58,414 nt of DNA from a virus. The position numbers and the translations under genes are program-made. Every line of letters begins with the position of its first letter. The first letter of the stretch is position 1. The notes beneath the pieces were generated by a model. That model ran no database searches and was not told the origin of the DNA. It saw only the letters and a program-made list of their open reading frames with translations. Of this stretch, positions 34,342-42,819 are shown piece after piece. The stretch lies in IMG/VR virus record IMGVR_UViG_3300013094_000053, positions 1-58,414 of that record. One strand, 5' to 3'.

Positions 34342-37233
34342 ATGGGTTTGTTCATCAATAAAGGTACCAACACAGTATCAAATTGGGTTCCAGTAAAAAA
34401 AGTATTTGTTAATAAAGGAACTAACACTGTTTCAAATTGGGTTCAAGTTAAAAAAATATTTATTAATAAGGGAACCAATTTAATTTCAGCATGGACTCAG
34501 TTTTGGCCAAAACTTGGACCACATACAGATTTGCCACCAGCTATAACATCAGACTCAGCTGGTACAACTTTTCCAACTTATGTATATGTGGGAACAATGC
34601 CAACTCCATCAGCAGTAGCAAATGGCACGACAAATAAATATACAGCTCATACGCTGTACCTACAACCTGGAATATGGAACCCAAACGGATATAGTCCAAA
34701 CGGAATATCATATTCAGTAGATGGTTATACTACTTTGGCGGGAACTTCAGGATCAATTAATTTTACTTCTGGAACATTAACTTTAACATCATCATCAGCA
34801 ATACCTGGAGATTACACTGCTGCAACTACATCAATGGGACTGATAGGGTCATATGATGGAAGATACCCAGTATTAACAGTTACTGTAAGTACTACATCTA
34901 GCGGAGTTAATGGTATTGATACAAGCGATAGTTATAATAATGGAAGAATTGCCGTTATTAAAAATACCCCAACATTAATAACTTCTACCTTGTCTTCCTC
35001 CACTGGATCTCCAGCAAATGCTGGGTCAATATTGTCTTATAGTTCAACTTGGCAGTCTGCAGATGGATACATTCCAGACCCCACAAGAACATTCATGGCT
35101 TGGTATGGATCAAATGTTGGTACTTATACTACATTGGCACAACTTCAAGCATCTGCAACAGCATTGGGCGGGTCTTTGGCAAGTGTCAGCGGTGCCTATA
35201 ATCATACAATTACTACAACAGAAGCAAACTCATACACATATATCTATGGAGTGGAGTCTGCTTATAGTGGATATACAGATTATTTTGGATACACTAGCGG
35301 AATTAGTAATGTTAAAGTAATGTCAGTTACTAAGCCACTTCAACCACCTAATACGCCAACATTCAATTCAAAATCTTCTACTGTAAATGGTGTCACTATA
35401 GTATTTAACCAATCTGTTGTTGATTCTACTCATGATGCACCGAGTGTGTATTATTGGGCAGTTTCTCCAAGTGGACCATGGACATCAATACCTGCAACAT
35501 CTGCCAGTACCTATTCATTCACCTATAATACTTTGGCTAGTGCAACTCCAGCCACGTACACCTTTTATATATATGCAAGCAACTATGTGAGTGCATCAAG
35601 TGGAGGATCATCTGGACAATTGACTACAACAGGTACTCCTACAGCTGTACTTCCCCCAAGTTCTTTTACAATATCTTCTGTAACAAAAGGCTTGCCATTA
35701 CAATTGGCCCCATATACAAGAAACTTGCAAATTACATGGAATAGAGCAACGCAATCACAAGGAGCAGCATTTGGCTATGGATATCAAGTGGAGGGAAGCT
35801 CTGATAACGTTTCGTGGGCTATGCTACAGACTTACGCTGCCAGCCCGTATATAGCTGATACTGGAGCAGGAACTTATACAACAACCTATACTGCACTTCA
35901 GTATACTTTTTACAGGGTATCAGTATTTGCATCTGTGGACGGAACAACTCCCCCTTCTGCTGGGTCTACTGCTGCTTCTAATAATCCATTTCAAGTAACA
36001 GGAACTGCACCAAGTGTGCCTTCAATTACAAGTGTTTCACCATCATACTTTACGGCAGCCCTATCTTGGCTTGCAGGTGGATCCAGCGGAAGCAATTCTA
36101 TATCTGGTATACAATATTCAACTGACGGTGGTTCAACTTGGTCTGCAACTACAGTTTCTAATCCAGCAACAATTTCAAATTTAAGCCCAAATACACTTTA
36201 TGCATTTTACATAAGAGAAGTAAATGGTGATCAATTAGTTTCTGGAATATCTTCTCCATATAATGCGTACACTCTACCTTTAGCAGCACCATCAACCCAG
36301 CTAGTAGCTGGATCAAGTAACGGATCTGGGCATGGACAATTAGTTGGCTCATATTCATTGCCATCAGGATACACATCTTATTATCCAAATGTGTCTTTAT
36401 ATTATGAAATTTGGAGAACTGGAACTCCAGCATCAGGTCACAGTGGTGTAAATGGATGGGGAAATCCAGGAACCTATGTACTATATTCAAGTGGTACTAT
36501 ACCAGCTGTAAGTTCTGGTGTTGCGGTTGAGTTGTATGTTCCATCTCCAAATGGATACTACTTTATGCTTGCAGAAACTTTATATAATGGTGTCTTGCAA
36601 GGTGCAACATATTCCAATAATGGAGCGGGAAACACTTCAACAGGTGTAGTTGCTGACTGGATTTATGGATCTGGAACAGCAATTGGATTGACTCTATCTC
36701 CATCAATTAATGCTGGAACTATTACAAGTTCAGGATTTAGTGGAACTGTTTCATGGTCAAACACTGATTTGACATCATATACAGTATCGCTAAGTACAAC
36801 TTTTGGTGCAATCAGTCCTACATCATTTACTGCAACTGCACAAACCTCAGCCAGCACACCATTTACAGTCTCTGGTGCTCCTTCAAGCACACTTGTGACT
36901 GTCACTGCATCTTCTGGCGGAGTCAGTGGTTCTGCAAGTGCAACAACATCAGGCTCAGTAACCCCACCACCTGTAACCCCACCACCTGTAACCCCACCAC
37001 CTGTAACCCCACCACCTGTTACGCCACCACCAAAATTGCCACCAAACCTCCCAGTTACACCGCCTCCACCTGTGGTTCCACCAGTATTACCACCACCAGT
37101 CGCTCCGCCTCCAAAATTGCCACCAAACATCCCAGTTACTCCACCTACTGTACCAGCACTTCCTACAGTACCAGCAGTACCAACTGCTATACCTCAGCAG
37201 AAGTCTACGGATTGGTGGAAGGAGCAAAATTGA
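34342..37233 (+). CDS. Tail fibre protein with FN3 domains and polyproline/WWKE tail
   Basis: Product of 963 residues, one base after the previous stop. Residues 4-57 are three 18-residue repeats (FINKGTNTVSNWVPVKKV type), a motif seen at the ends of many virion proteins. FN3-like domains fill about 330-440, 445-555 and 560-650. From about 874 comes a polyproline arm (TPPPVTPPPV, PPPKLPPNLP) and the terminal TAIPQQKSTDWWKEQN shared with the protein at 1254-1955. A hairpin follows. Likely a structural fibre whose arm length can change by repeat slippage; the arm is a potential target of the oxygenases encoded near 3.5 kb. Confidence 0.75.
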   Translation: MGLFINKGTNTVSNWVPVKKVFVNKGTNTVSNWVQVKKIFINKGTNLISAWTQFWPKLGPHTDLPPAITSDSAGTTFPTYVYVGTMPTPSAVANGTTNKYTAHTLYLQPGIWNPNGYSPNGISYSVDGYTTLAGTSGSINFTSGTLTLTSSSAIPGDYTAATTSMGLIGSYDGRYPVLTVTVSTTSSGVNGIDTSDSYNNGRIAVIKNTPTLITSTLSSSTGSPANAGSILSYSSTWQSADGYIPDPTRTFMAWYGSNVGTYTTLAQLQASATALGGSLASVSGAYNHTITTTEANSYTYIYGVESAYSGYTDYFGYTSGISNVKVMSVTKPLQPPNTPTFNSKSSTVNGVTIVFNQSVVDSTHDAPSVYYWAVSPSGPWTSIPATSASTYSFTYNTLASATPATYTFYIYASNYVSASSGGSSGQLTTTGTPTAVLPPSSFTISSVTKGLPLQLAPYTRNLQITWNRATQSQGAAFGYGYQVEGSSDNVSWAMLQTYAASPYIADTGAGTYTTTYTALQYTFYRVSVFASVDGTTPPSAGSTAASNNPFQVTGTAPSVPSITSVSPSYFTAALSWLAGGSSGSNSISGIQYSTDGGSTWSATTVSNPATISNLSPNTLYAFYIREVNGDQLVSGISSPYNAYTLPLAAPSTQLVAGSSNGSGHGQLVGSYSLPSGYTSYYPNVSLYYEIWRTGTPASGHSGVNGWGNPGTYVLYSSGTIPAVSSGVAVELYVPSPNGYYFMLAETLYNGVLQGATYSNNGAGNTSTGVVADWIYGSGTAIGLTLSPSINAGTITSSGFSGTVSWSNTDLTSYTVSLSTTFGAISPTSFTATAQTSASTPFTVSGAPSSTLVTVTASSGGVSGSASATTSGSVTPPPVTPPPVTPPPVTPPPVTPPPKLPPNLPVTPPPPVVPPVLPPPVAPPPKLPPNIPVTPPTVPALPTVPAVPTAIPQQKSTDWWKEQN
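34351..34512 (+). repeat. 54-bp (18-residue) in-frame repeat x3
   Basis: Three degenerate units at 34351-34404, 34405-34458 and 34459-34512 encode FINKGTNTVSNWVPVKKV and relatives. Protein similarity is higher than DNA similarity, so selection keeps the repeat. Confidence 0.85.
36964..37023 (+). repeat. 15-bp tandem repeat x4 (polyproline coding)
   Basis: Three exact copies and one variant of CCACCACCTGTAACC, coding PPPVT. The unit has the same length as the array at 1614-1673 but a different sequence, so each array expanded on its own. Confidence 0.85.
37066..37202 (+). repeat. Polyproline/WWKE module, copy 2 of dispersed repeat
   Basis: Identical to 1713-1773 over 37066-37126 and to 1859-1930 over 37131-37202. 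See copy 1. Confidence 0.85.
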
Positions 37234-37234
37234 T

Positions 37235-37260
37235 AGCATTGGGGCGGGAGTCCCAATGCT
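37235..37260 (+). terminator. Hairpin after fibre operon
   Basis: AGCATTGGG pairs with CCCAATGCT over an 8-base loop, followed by GTTAATATTAATTATG. The U-tract is poor, as for the hairpin at 1954. Confidence 0.7.
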
Positions 37261-37274
37261 GTTAATATTAATTA

Positions 37275-37283
37275 TGTTATACT
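37275..37283 (+). promoter_or_regulatory. Extended -10 promoter for early/middle gene block
   Basis: TGTTATACT after the fibre hairpin; the ATG at 37300 has a near-perfect ribosome-binding site (AAAGGAGG). Confidence 0.6.
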
Positions 37284-37299
37284 ATGAAAGGAGGAAACA

Positions 37300-37524
37300 A
37301 TGGAACTAACTAATGATGAAAAAATAACTATTATTGAACAACATTTAAGAAGCATGTTATTTAGTCAATATAATCTTAATTTGCAGCTGTCTGAGCTACG
37401 AGCTGTAAGCACTCCAAATCAAGAAACAATAGATGCTGTTACCAAGCAGATGTCAGACGTTCAGGCACAAATTGACTATTTGAATGCGGAAGCTGCAAAG
37501 CTACAACCAACAACAACTAACTAA
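37300..37524 (+). CDS. Small coiled-coil hypothetical protein
   Basis: Product of 74 residues, predicted helical throughout (IIEQHLRSMLFSQYNLNLQL, VTKQMSDVQAQIDYLNAEAA). Strong ribosome-binding site, so probably well expressed. Together with the following 66-residue helical protein it could form a small oligomer. No function recognised. Confidence 0.6.
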   Translation: MELTNDEKITIIEQHLRSMLFSQYNLNLQLSELRAVSTPNQETIDAVTKQMSDVQAQIDYLNAEAAKLQPTTTN

Positions 37525-37533
37525 AGGATATAA

Positions 37534-37734
37534 ATGGATCAAAATCAAAAAGCAGAATTAATTATTTCTGCCCTACAACAACGTATTGGCGAAATGGCAG
37601 CAGCCTACGAACTAGAGAAAGCTTTATTAAGAGCTGAATATACTCAAGTTTCAAATGAACTTACCGCTTTGAGAGAAGAAGTTGCAAAAGCTGAGTATTC
37701 ACAGGAAGTGCTGGATTCAATAAAGAATGTCTAA
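37534..37734 (+). CDS. Small coiled-coil hypothetical protein
   Basis: Product of 66 residues, helical (ALQQRIGEMAAAYELEKALL, SNELTALREEVAKAEYS). AAAGGATAT lies before the ATG, and its 3' end overlaps the phosphoesterase gene by 8 bases. No function recognised. Confidence 0.6.
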   Translation: MDQNQKAELIISALQQRIGEMAAAYELEKALLRAEYTQVSNELTALREEVAKAEYSQEVLDSIKNV

Positions 37735-38539
37735 TGATTTAAAATGGATGATATCGTCAGATCAGCAATTTCCCTATGCTGACCCCAAAGCCATAGAGCT
37801 TTGGTTTAAAGTCATGTCTTGGTTTAAACCAAATGTGGTAGATTATGCGGGAGATACGGATGATCAAGCTTGTTATAGTAAATATACTGATGATCGTCCG
37901 TCTGAATTTTTAAAAATGCATAAAGACTCTAATGGAGATGCCATTATTCCATTGATTCAACATGAAGCAAAAGAAGCTCGTGACTTTTATGCAAAGACAA
38001 GAAAGGTAGCTGGCAAAGATGCACAGCTATTCACAGCTTTAGGTAATCATGATATAAGAATCTTTGATTATCTAGAAAAGAAGATCCCAGATTATATAGA
38101 TGCGGTAACTCCAGAAACAATGTGGGGCCTGGATTCTTTGGGATACGAATATATATATTATAGCGATTTGCCAAAACATCGTTTTGGCGATATTCACATT
38201 CATCACGGCAATGCTATATCTCAAAATGCTGGTGAGTCTGTGCGTAAAGACGTAGAAAATTGGGGGATATCTCTTATCCGAGGACACTCACACAGAGCGG
38301 GAACTTTCTATCAAACATGGGAGTTACGTAATGGTGGGAGAGGAGAGACCTTGAGAGGCTACGAACTTGGTCACATGAGTGATGAAAAAAGTACAGGTAT
38401 GGGCTACACCAATGTTCACAATTGGCAAAAAGCTTTTGCAGTAGCACATATCGAAAACGGAGTATACCCTCATATTCAAATTATTGAGATTACTCCAGAT
38501 TATACTTGCTACGTAGATGGCAAGAAATTTAGTGTCTAA
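37727..38539 (+). CDS. Calcineurin-like metallophosphoesterase
   Basis: Product of 270 residues. Metal-binding motifs appear in order: SSDQQFP (D12-x-Q14 replacing the usual D-x-H), YAGDTDDQ (GD at 42-43), TALGNHD (106-109), HIHHGN (159-161) and RGHSHRAG (186-189). The Gln in motif I recurs in phage members of this family as far as I know. Such enzymes cut phosphodiesters; the substrate could be DNA ends, cyclic nucleotides or RNA. It sits in an operon with small coiled-coil proteins, outside the replication genes proper. Confidence 0.8.
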   Translation: MSNDLKWMISSDQQFPYADPKAIELWFKVMSWFKPNVVDYAGDTDDQACYSKYTDDRPSEFLKMHKDSNGDAIIPLIQHEAKEARDFYAKTRKVAGKDAQLFTALGNHDIRIFDYLEKKIPDYIDAVTPETMWGLDSLGYEYIYYSDLPKHRFGDIHIHHGNAISQNAGESVRKDVENWGISLIRGHSHRAGTFYQTWELRNGGRGETLRGYELGHMSDEKSTGMGYTNVHNWQKAFAVAHIENGVYPHIQIIEITPDYTCYVDGKKFSV

Positions 38540-38556
38540 AGGAGACAAAAATAAAA

Positions 38557-38853
38557 ATGCGTATTACAAATTCTGAAAAGGCCTTGGTAGAACATTATTT
38601 CTATGCAACGGCTACCGCTGCAGTAATTCTTTGGCAGCGTGGTGGAGCAGCTAATCATAACCTAAAGCATGTTGCGTTTGCAGCAATCTATGGTGTTATT
38701 GGCCCTGTACTTGCCCGTGTTAATCCAAAGAGTATTGTGTCTAAGCTTGCTAAGCAAGAGCATCTTGATGCAGCTACAACGGCTGCACTTACAGCTGTAG
38801 CTACTACTGCACAGTCTGATGTTGAAAAAACACTTGCAAAAGCAGCGAAGTAG
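38557..38853 (+). CDS. Small membrane-associated protein
   Basis: Product of 98 residues with two hydrophobic stretches (HYFYATATAAVILWQRGG and HVAFAAIYGVIGPVLARV) and an Ala-rich, helical, charged C-terminus. AAAGGAG precedes the ATG. The two-segment form with a charged tail could be a holin, but the lysis genes are 16 kb away, so this stays open. Confidence 0.5.
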   Translation: MRITNSEKALVEHYFYATATAAVILWQRGGAANHNLKHVAFAAIYGVIGPVLARVNPKSIVSKLAKQEHLDAATTAALTAVATTAQSDVEKTLAKAAK

Positions 38854-38872
38854 GTTGTAGGCAAATCAAACA

Positions 38873-39061
38873 ATGATGACCTGCAAAAAGTGTCAAGGCA
38901 GGGTTTTCATAGATAGAGTCTTTTCTCAAAAATTAAGAATTGAATTATTCTGTATGATGTGCGGGAAAAGGTGGATTATCAAGAAAGATGGAAACACATT
39001 AGGGCTATGGCTAGAGGAAATAGAAAAGGCACTAAACAGAGAATATTGTATTTTTACCTAA
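38873..39061 (+). CDS. Small zinc-ribbon protein
   Basis: Product of 62 residues. Two CxxC pairs (TCKKCQG and LFCMMCGKRW, 20 residues apart) form a plausible zinc ribbon. The next gene begins inside it. Possible nucleic-acid-binding or transcription-modulating role; no closer assignment. Confidence 0.55.
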   Translation: MMTCKKCQGRVFIDRVFSQKLRIELFCMMCGKRWIIKKDGNTLGLWLEEIEKALNREYCIFT

Positions 39062-39522
39062 ACGGTGAATTACATAAATCACTTCATATCACTAGATCTG
39101 AAGACCTAATGATTGCTTGGAACTATCCAATGGGTAAGCGTGTTGCGTATAATTTATCAGATGTGCGTAAAAATAAACAACACGCTTATACCATTTCTTA
39201 TGTTGCCAAGATGCTAAATAGACATATTGATACAATTAAAAGACATTTAAAAGCGGGAGATTTTACAACCCCGCAAAGATCTTATTCCCTAAAGGATCAT
39301 TCTAGGGAGGGTAGATATTATTTTTCTGATGATAATATTAGAGAAATACGAGATTTTTTCAAAACAGTACACATAGGTAGACCTAGAAAAGATGGTATGG
39401 TAAACTCTACTAGTATACCAAGCAGAGCCGAATTAGAAGCCTTATTAAGAAATGAGAAAGTATTATATGCTAAACAAGATGACGGAACATTTATTCCAGT
39501 TTGGAAACAGCCAGAATGGTAG
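39007..39522 (+). CDS. Putative MerR-like HTH DNA-binding protein
   Basis: Product of 171 residues from ATG 39007 (MARGNRKGTKQRI); an in-frame GTG at 38959 is an alternative. The centre contains a helix-turn-helix of the excisionase/MerR type: YTISYVAKMLNRHIDTIKRH, then a wing-like YYFSDDNIREIRDFF. The segment HIGRPRKDG is an AT-hook-like basic patch. It may be a regulator or replication accessory. It overlaps the zinc-ribbon gene by 55 bases and the next gene by 7. Confidence 0.6.
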   Translation: MARGNRKGTKQRILYFYLNGELHKSLHITRSEDLMIAWNYPMGKRVAYNLSDVRKNKQHAYTISYVAKMLNRHIDTIKRHLKAGDFTTPQRSYSLKDHSREGRYYFSDDNIREIRDFFKTVHIGRPRKDGMVNSTSIPSRAELEALLRNEKVLYAKQDDGTFIPVWKQPEW

Positions 39523-39758
39523 ATAATAAATTAAATAAAGAAGCTAAGCATGCCTTGGAAATGTCTTTAACTGTTTTAGAACACGCCATGGAATTGGCTT
39601 TACAAAAAGAAGACCTAGATGCTATAATTGCTATCTCAGACAGACTGATGATGCTATATCAACATCTTGCTGATAAGAATATTAAAAAGTTTAAGACTGG
39701 ATTTGGACTCACAAATCCTGCTACAACGAAGGAAGAGGAATATGACGAATCAGACTAA
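39516..39758 (+). CDS. Small helical hypothetical protein
   Basis: Product of 80 residues from the ATG overlapping the preceding stop (ATGGTAG). Helical, Leu/Met-rich (ALEMSLTVLEHAMELALQKE, IIAISDRLMMLYQHLADK) with an acidic end. No function recognised. Confidence 0.6.
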   Translation: MVDNKLNKEAKHALEMSLTVLEHAMELALQKEDLDAIIAISDRLMMLYQHLADKNIKKFKTGFGLTNPATTKEEEYDESD

Positions 39759-39951
39759 CGTCAAGGTAGAACTTCAGTACACCAGAAATTTGGGCAACTT
39801 TGAGAATATCAAGGTTTCTATAGGTGTTGAAGACTTTGTTCGTTCTGGAGAAAATACTGGTCAAGCAACTGATCGTGTATATAAATTCGTTGAAGATAAG
39901 CTTATTGAAAAAATGCAAGAAATTGAAAAAGATCTACAAAAGGGTAAATAA
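39742..39951 (+). CDS. Small conserved hypothetical protein
   Basis: Product of 69 residues. The start at 39742 is chosen because GGAAGAGGAA lies just before it. Sequence MTNQTNVKVELQYTRNLGNF followed by IGVEDFVRSGE and a charged helix. Comparable short proteins are frequent near actinophage replication genes. Function unknown. Confidence 0.6.
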   Translation: MTNQTNVKVELQYTRNLGNFENIKVSIGVEDFVRSGENTGQATDRVYKFVEDKLIEKMQEIEKDLQKGK

Positions 39952-40316
39952 TGGGTAAAGAAGAAAATCAACAAGCCTATATACTTATTGGGGTTTATCA
40001 ACAGCTGTGGAAAAGTAAATATGGAAAAGTTGTTGTAGTAAACAGATATAAGAGAAAATGGGATTTACTTGACGTAGTAGAAACAATCGGGTATGATAGA
40101 GCAAGAGAGGTAATGGAATATTACTTTACTTGTAATAAGCCAGGACACCCATTGGAATGGTTTTTATCTAATTTTGATAAATTAGACACCTCTATGAAGA
40201 AGATACAAGAAGACAAGGTTAAGAGAACTCTTGTCAGAGCCAAAACAAAGCAACTAGTAGAAGAGGAAGATATTGAATACGGAAGCAGCAGTGATAACGG
40301 CGGTCTGCAAGAATAA
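39951..40316 (+). CDS. Hypothetical protein before helicase, possible loader
   Basis: Product of 121 residues, 1-base overlap with the gene before and 44-base overlap with the helicase gene. A basic block (KYGKVVVVNRYKRKWDLLDV) is followed by YYFTCNKPGHPLEWFLSNFD, a pattern seen in phage replication accessory proteins. The long overlap with the helicase gene suggests translational coupling and perhaps a helicase-loading role; this is inference. Confidence 0.5.
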   Translation: MGKEENQQAYILIGVYQQLWKSKYGKVVVVNRYKRKWDLLDVVETIGYDRAREVMEYYFTCNKPGHPLEWFLSNFDKLDTSMKKIQEDKVKRTLVRAKTKQLVEEEDIEYGSSSDNGGLQE

Positions 40317-41496
40317 AGATATTGCAACTGTACTTGCAGAAAATGTTGATGATGTTTTTGTATTGCACCGTGATGTATGGGAAAGCTTAAAGAGCTATTA
40401 TTATAAATTCAGATCTGTCCCAGACATTTCAGTAATAACAGAGAGACACAAAGATTTTGAGCCAGAGTCTGTAAAAGGCGAGACTGGCTACTATTTAGAT
40501 GAATTAAAGAATGAATTTTTGGGCGGTAAGATTAGAGAGCTTCTTCTTACTAGCGGTTCAAATCTAAAGACAAATGCAGCGGTAAGAGTTTTGCAAGGTA
40601 TGCAAAATGAGCTTTCTTCGCTTTCAAGAATTGCCAATGTGGTACGAGATGTTGACCTGACAGACTACGCACTTGCAGAGAAGCACCTAGAGGCTGTAAA
40701 GAACAGATCTTTGGCTATGGGTGGAAGTCCAGGAATTATGACTGGGTTCAAGGCTATTGACCTAGCATACCCTACAGGAATGGCCCCAGGACATCTTATG
40801 GTGATGATTGGCTGGCCAGGTAGAGGTAAGACATGGTTCTCCTCTTATCTAGCCTGTAAAGCCTGGGAACAGGGTTTTAAGCCTATGATTGTATCCCTTG
40901 AAATGACTCCTGAGAATATGCGTGACCGTATTTATACCATGATGGGATCGGGATTATTTAAGGCATCTGATTTTGCTAAGGGTAATATTAACGTTGATGA
41001 TTTTAGAACATGGGCGGGGAATAAGTTTGATAATAAGCAGTCATTTGTACTAGTCTCCAATGAGGGTGCAGGCAATGTAACCCCTACAACAGTACAGGCT
41101 AAAATTGATCAACATAAGCCTGACATTGTTATCCTTGACTATCACCAGTTGTTTACAGATTCAAATAACTCAAAGAATCCAACTGAGCGTAATATGAATA
41201 TTTCTCGTGAGTTTAAGAATCTTGCTGTAAGAAATAATATTCCTATTATTGATATTACTGCTGCAACGATGGATGATGCCTCATCTCAAGATGAACCACC
41301 ATTGCTATCACAAGTTGCATGGTCAAAGGCAATCGAATATGATGCTGATATATCAATTGCTGTTCATAAGACAGCAGATACAAATGTAATGGAGATTGTA
41401 AGTCGCAAAAATCGTCATGGTACAGATTTTGATTTCTATCTAGACTGGGATTTGAATCGTGGTATCATCAAAGAGTTGTATGAGCCACCTGCATAA
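40273..41496 (+). CDS. Replicative DNA helicase, DnaB-like
   Basis: Product of 407 residues from a TTG at 40273, supported by AGAGGAAGA in front. The N-terminal helical domain (EAAVITAVCKNKDI) is followed by a RecA-type motor: Walker A GWPGRGKTW (180-188), IVSLEMTPENMRDR, Walker B PDIVILDYHQL, and a C-terminal ISRKN-like element (IVSRKNRHGTDFDFYLDWD). It unwinds DNA at the replication fork and should partner with the primase two genes downstream. Confidence 0.88.
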   Translation: MNTEAAVITAVCKNKDIATVLAENVDDVFVLHRDVWESLKSYYYKFRSVPDISVITERHKDFEPESVKGETGYYLDELKNEFLGGKIRELLLTSGSNLKTNAAVRVLQGMQNELSSLSRIANVVRDVDLTDYALAEKHLEAVKNRSLAMGGSPGIMTGFKAIDLAYPTGMAPGHLMVMIGWPGRGKTWFSSYLACKAWEQGFKPMIVSLEMTPENMRDRIYTMMGSGLFKASDFAKGNINVDDFRTWAGNKFDNKQSFVLVSNEGAGNVTPTTVQAKIDQHKPDIVILDYHQLFTDSNNSKNPTERNMNISREFKNLAVRNNIPIIDITAATMDDASSQDEPPLLSQVAWSKAIEYDADISIAVHKTADTNVMEIVSRKNRHGTDFDFYLDWDLNRGIIKELYEPPA

Positions 41497-41520
41497 AATT
41501 TAGGTGCTAACACTCATGCA

Positions 41521-41529
41521 TGATATAAT
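41521..41529 (+). promoter_or_regulatory. Extended -10 promoter for primase operon
   Basis: TGATATAAT in the 62-base gap after the helicase gene. The ATG at 41559 has GGAG as ribosome-binding site. Confidence 0.6.
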
Positions 41530-41558
41530 TTCTACGTATAACTAAATACGGAGACATT

Positions 41559-41837
41559 ATGCTTAAGAAAACTATACATCAGTTTATGACTGCGGGTCAG
41601 ATTAAAAGCGACAAGGATATAAGTCGCTTAAGAGAAATGCATGAGCGTCTTTTAGTACAAGATATGCAAGCCAGAGGATATGTTCCAGTTTTAGATATGG
41701 AAACTCAGTGGCAAATTAGTTATCAAGAAAAGAAAGACGCTTATGGGTTTACGCTAATTATGTTTGGTGTATACTTAGGTAAGAAGCAGGCTCTAGAGTA
41801 CATAGGGTTCTCTGGACAACAGTTTATAAAAAGGTAA
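41559..41837 (+). CDS. Hypothetical protein before primase
   Basis: Product of 92 residues, helical and charged at the start (LKKTIHQFMTAGQIKSDKDI), then YVPVLDMETQWQISYQEKKD. The stop is five bases before the primase ATG, so the two are co-translated. No function recognised. Confidence 0.55.
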   Translation: MLKKTIHQFMTAGQIKSDKDISRLREMHERLLVQDMQARGYVPVLDMETQWQISYQEKKDAYGFTLIMFGVYLGKKQALEYIGFSGQQFIKR

Positions 41838-41841
41838 ATCA

Positions 41842-42803
41842 ATGATACTTGAAACTTATAACCAACCGCAATTGCGGGAGGTTCTTCAGACTATTGGTGT
41901 GAAGATTGTTTCTGAAACATCTACAGATTTTTTATGCCTTTGCCCATTCCATTCAAACAGAAGATCTCCGTCATTTGCAGTCAGCTATTCCAAAGGCCTT
42001 TATATTTGTTATAACCCATCTTGTGATGCAAAGGGAAACCTAAGAGACCTTATTGAAAAGGTGGGTCAGGTAAATGGTTTAGAGGCTAACAAGATGATAC
42101 TTTCTATTGAAAGAAGTAGAATTGAGCATTTTGATGAAGAGCTTATTAAGCTTATGGACGAAGAAGTTGAATTTGAAGAGTTTCCAGAAGAAACACTTAT
42201 AAAACTATATAATGATTTACTTAAAAGTCAAGAAGCAAAAGACTATTTTGAATCAAGAGGGATTGACCTAGGATCAATTGCACACTTTTCTTTAGGGTAT
42301 TCAGAAAACTTGGGCATGGTTACTGTGCCAGTCCATAGTCCCACTGGCTTGCCAGTCGGGCTTGTTGGAAGATCAATAGAAGGAAAACGTTTTAAGAATA
42401 GCACTAACTTGCCACGTCAAAAAACAATGTTTAATCTGCATAGAGCAAAAAAATGGGCGGTAAAATTATTGTTGTTGAATCTTGTTTTGATGCGATTAGA
42501 ATTCATCAAGCTGGTTTTCCAAATGTAGTGGCAACACTAGGCGGTAGCATATCAAAGACTAACCTAGCTAATTTAAGCAAATATGCATCTTCTATAATTA
42601 TAGCAACAGACAATGACGAGGCTGGTAGAAAACTAGGAAGCCAAATAGCAAATGCTCTAAAGAACAAAGATGTTTCTTGGGCAGTGTATGATGATTCTGT
42701 AATATATCCACATAATGCAAAAGATATGGGTGATTTGACAGAAGAAGAAATAAAAAGATGTATAAAGAATGCGGAATCGCATTTTGAATATATTAATAGA
42801 TGA
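41842..42803 (+). CDS. dnaG: DNA primase, DnaG-like, in two frames joined at an A7 run
   Basis: The first frame (41842-42528) has a CHC2 zinc finger (CLCPFHSNRRSPSFAV, then YICYNPSCDAKGN) and the start of the polymerase core up to NLHRAKK. It then runs into unrelated residues and stops. The -1 frame from 42453 continues exactly where a DnaG should: GGKIIVVESCFDAIRIHQAG, then TOPRIM acidic residues in IIIATDNDEAGRKLG. Joined by a -1 slip on AAAAAAA (42447-42453) the enzyme has about 320 residues; unshifted, it lacks TOPRIM and should be inactive. A separate 116-residue protein could also start at ATG 42453. Programmed shift, translational restart or an assembly indel cannot be told apart here. 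Confidence 0.8.
42447..42453 (+). promoter_or_regulatory. A AAA AAA slippery heptamer in primase gene
   Basis: Seven As in the phase GCA-AAA-AAA-TGG of the first frame satisfy the X XXY YYZ rule for a -1 slip. No strong downstream stem was found within the usual 5-9 base spacing. Confidence 0.6.
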
Positions 42804-42809
42804 TATAAT
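42801..42809 (+). promoter_or_regulatory. Extended -10 promoter for SSB gene
   Basis: TGATATAAT begins at the stop codon of the primase gene. It gives a leader of about 43 bases before the ATG at 42859. Confidence 0.6.
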
Positions 42810-42819
42810 AGGATAACAA

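Noticed and set aside
42418-42425. Second A-run (C-AAAAAA-C) in the primase gene as slippery site
   Set aside because: It is not in the X XXY YYZ phase of the frame and lies before conserved residues that read correctly in the first frame.
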